Assembly: GCA_963602355.1 (NCBI GenBank)
Contig: CAVCIU010000018.1
Span: 1-32,847 of the forward strand
Reading direction: 5' to 3'
Length of the DNA: 32,847 nt
From: UBA791 sp963602355
GTDB lineage: Bacteria; Cyanobacteriota; Vampirovibrionia; Gastranaerophilales; Gastranaerophilaceae
Below are positions 31,626-32,847 of the stretch, piece by piece; the first letter of the stretch is position 1; each line of letters starts with the position of its first letter. The translations under genes were made by a program, and so were the position numbers. The notes under the pieces are model-generated. The model ran no database searches. It was not told the DNA's origin and saw only the letters and a list, made by a program, of their open reading frames with translations.

Positions 31626-32847
31626 ATGTTTGATAATTTAAGTGAAAAACTACAAAATATAATTTCTAACGCAAGAGGAAAAGAACTTACTCAAGACAAT
31701 ATGCAAGAGGCTTTGAGAGAAATCAGAAGAGCTTTGCTTGAAGCTGATGTTAACTTGAGAGTAGTTAAATCTTTTATCTCTGCCGTTAAAGATAAAGCAG
31801 AAGGTGAAAAGGTTTTAGAAGGTGTTAATCCGTCAGAACAACTTATTAAAATAGTTCATGACGAATTGGTTGAAATTTTAGGTAAGGAAAATAAACCTCT
31901 TGATTTAACAGGACACCCTTCAATGATTATGTTGCTAGGTTTGCAAGGTTCTGGTAAAACAACTTCTTCTGCAAAACTTGCGGTTAAACTTAAAAAAGAA
32001 GGTAAAAATCCTTTACTTGTTGCTTGCGACGTTTATCGTCCTGCAGCGATTAGTCAATTAAAAACTTTGGGTCAACAAATCGGCATTGAAGTGTTTACGA
32101 TTGACGAAGAAAAAAATGTTCAAAATATTGTACAAAAGGCTTTAAATCATGCAAAAGAAAATGGCTATAATGTATTGATTTTAGATACAGCAGGTCGTTT
32201 GCAAATTGATACTGACATGATGGCTGAATTATTATTGATTGATAGAATTTTCAATCCTCAAGAAAAACTTTTGGTTATTGATTCTATGACAGGTCAAGAA
32301 GCTGTTAATGTTGCAGAAAACTTTGATGCTCAACTTAATTTAACAGGTTTGATTTTAACAAAATTAGACGGCGACTCTAGAGGTGGTGCTGCATTAAGTA
32401 TTGTTCACTGTACAGGTAAACCAATCAAATTAACTGGTACAGGCGAAAAAATGACAGCTTTAGAAGATTTTCACCCAGAAAGAATTGCAACAAGAATTCT
32501 TGGTATGGGCGATATCGTTTCTCTTGTAGAAAAAGCTCAAGAAGTTTTTGATGAAAAAGAAGCACTAGAACTTCAAAAGAAAATGAAAAAAGCAGAATTT
32601 ACTTTTGACGATTTCTTAAAAATGCAAAAACAAATGAAAGCTTTCGGCTCAATGGGTAACATTTTGGGTATGTTACCAGGTTTGAATATAAAAAAAGACG
32701 ATAGAGATTTGATTTCTCACGAAGGTGAAAAACAAATGAAAAGAATTGAAGTTTTTATTTCAAGTATGACACCAGAAGAAAGAGCAAATCCTCAATTAAT
32801 AAATTCATCACGCAAAAAAAGAATTGCAGCAGGTTCAGGTATACCTT
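31626..32847 (+). CDS. ffh: Signal recognition particle protein Ffh (3' end beyond window)
   Basis: The first 407 residues of the SRP54 GTPase, which with 4.5S RNA delivers ribosomes making membrane proteins to FtsY. The N domain starts MFDNLSEKLQNIISNARGK and includes the ALLEADVN motif. The G domain has GLQGSGKTTSSAKLA (G1, from about residue 104), DVYRPAAISQL, LDTAGRLQ (G3), TKLDGDSRGGAALS (G4) and GTGEKMTALEDFHPERIA (G5 region). The methionine-rich M domain begins near residue 300 (FLKMQKQMKAFGSMGNILGMLPG) and the frame is still open at the window edge. AAGGGA lies 5 bases before the ATG. The 113 bases upstream, shared with the divergent SEC-C gene, hold no promoter I could define well. 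Confidence 0.97.
   Translation, partial: MFDNLSEKLQNIISNARGKELTQDNMQEALREIRRALLEADVNLRVVKSFISAVKDKAEGEKVLEGVNPSEQLIKIVHDELVEILGKENKPLDLTGHPSMIMLLGLQGSGKTTSSAKLAVKLKKEGKNPLLVACDVYRPAAISQLKTLGQQIGIEVFTIDEEKNVQNIVQKALNHAKENGYNVLILDTAGRLQIDTDMMAELLLIDRIFNPQEKLLVIDSMTGQEAVNVAENFDAQLNLTGLILTKLDGDSRGGAALSIVHCTGKPIKLTGTGEKMTALEDFHPERIATRILGMGDIVSLVEKAQEVFDEKEALELQKKMKKAEFTFDDFLKMQKQMKAFGSMGNILGMLPGLNIKKDDRDLISHEGEKQMKRIEVFISSMTPEERANPQLINSSRKKRIAAGSGIP

Noticed and set aside
1..32847. CRISPR array, tRNA, rRNA, insertion sequence or prophage
   Set aside because: No regularly spaced repeats, tRNA cloverleaf, rRNA signatures, transposase or phage genes were found by reading both strands; this is a by-eye search and could miss a small RNA.

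Overview
The window is AT-rich, densely coded DNA from a diderm bacterium. It encodes a TolC-type outer-membrane channel, signal-peptide proteins, N-acetylmuramate recycling and an exported protein with three S-layer homology (SLH) domains. SLH proteins together with a PSP1 protein, a DUF1836 regulator, an activase-like DUF2229 protein and a Clostridium-like 2-oxoglutarate gene set suggest an anaerobic, gut-associated member of the non-photosynthetic Cyanobacteria relatives (Melainabacteria/Gastranaerophilales). That placement is inferred from gene content only. A run of ten Ns at 927-936 marks a draft-assembly join. I see no tRNA, rRNA, CRISPR, phage or transposase, and no gene-free stretch exceeds 300 bases.

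Layout. Positions 1-365 hold the 3' end of an unknown gene. Positions 472-7065 carry a TetR-controlled efflux operon in the order known from E. coli cecR-ybhGFSR, with a TolC-like gene added after the regulator. An unknown small gene (7172-7579) and a cluster of hairpins follow. On the minus strand (7761-9943) lie a WecG/TagA glycosyltransferase, the N-terminal half of a split transketolase and an exported nucleobase-deaminase-like protein. Next come an exported Lys/Ala/Glu-rich protein, the Cys-rich SLH protein (minus strand) and a DUF2229 protein. Positions 13832-14924 hold a thioredoxin/CcdA pair. Positions 14970-18255 hold a ribH-murQ-gpsA-PSP1 operon, followed by gatA.

The most interesting block is the minus-strand cluster 25879-19924. 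Its genes, in transcription order, are a DUF4914 protein with recognisable PEP-carboxykinase active-site motifs, a synthase of the homocitrate/isopropylmalate family (candidate Re-citrate synthase), split aconitase-type large and small subunits, and an NAD-type isocitrate dehydrogenase. Substrate-binding residues argue against leucine synthesis. Read together, the genes could convert PEP, CO2 and acetyl-CoA to 2-oxoglutarate from one promoter. Upstream lie a DUF1836 regulator and a divergent long-chain acyl-CoA ligase whose promoter contains a palindromic operator. The window ends with an unrecognised TIM-barrel-like protein, a SEC-C protein and the start of ffh.

At the regulatory scale, two promoters have a perfect palindrome inside the 17-bp spacer. 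Two minus-strand genes have a TATAAT box only 6-7 bases before an ATG that lacks a ribosome-binding site. Three 25-bp palindromic repeat copies lie between genes, a different GC-rich palindrome sits in frame inside ybhF, and several terminators share a related sequence.
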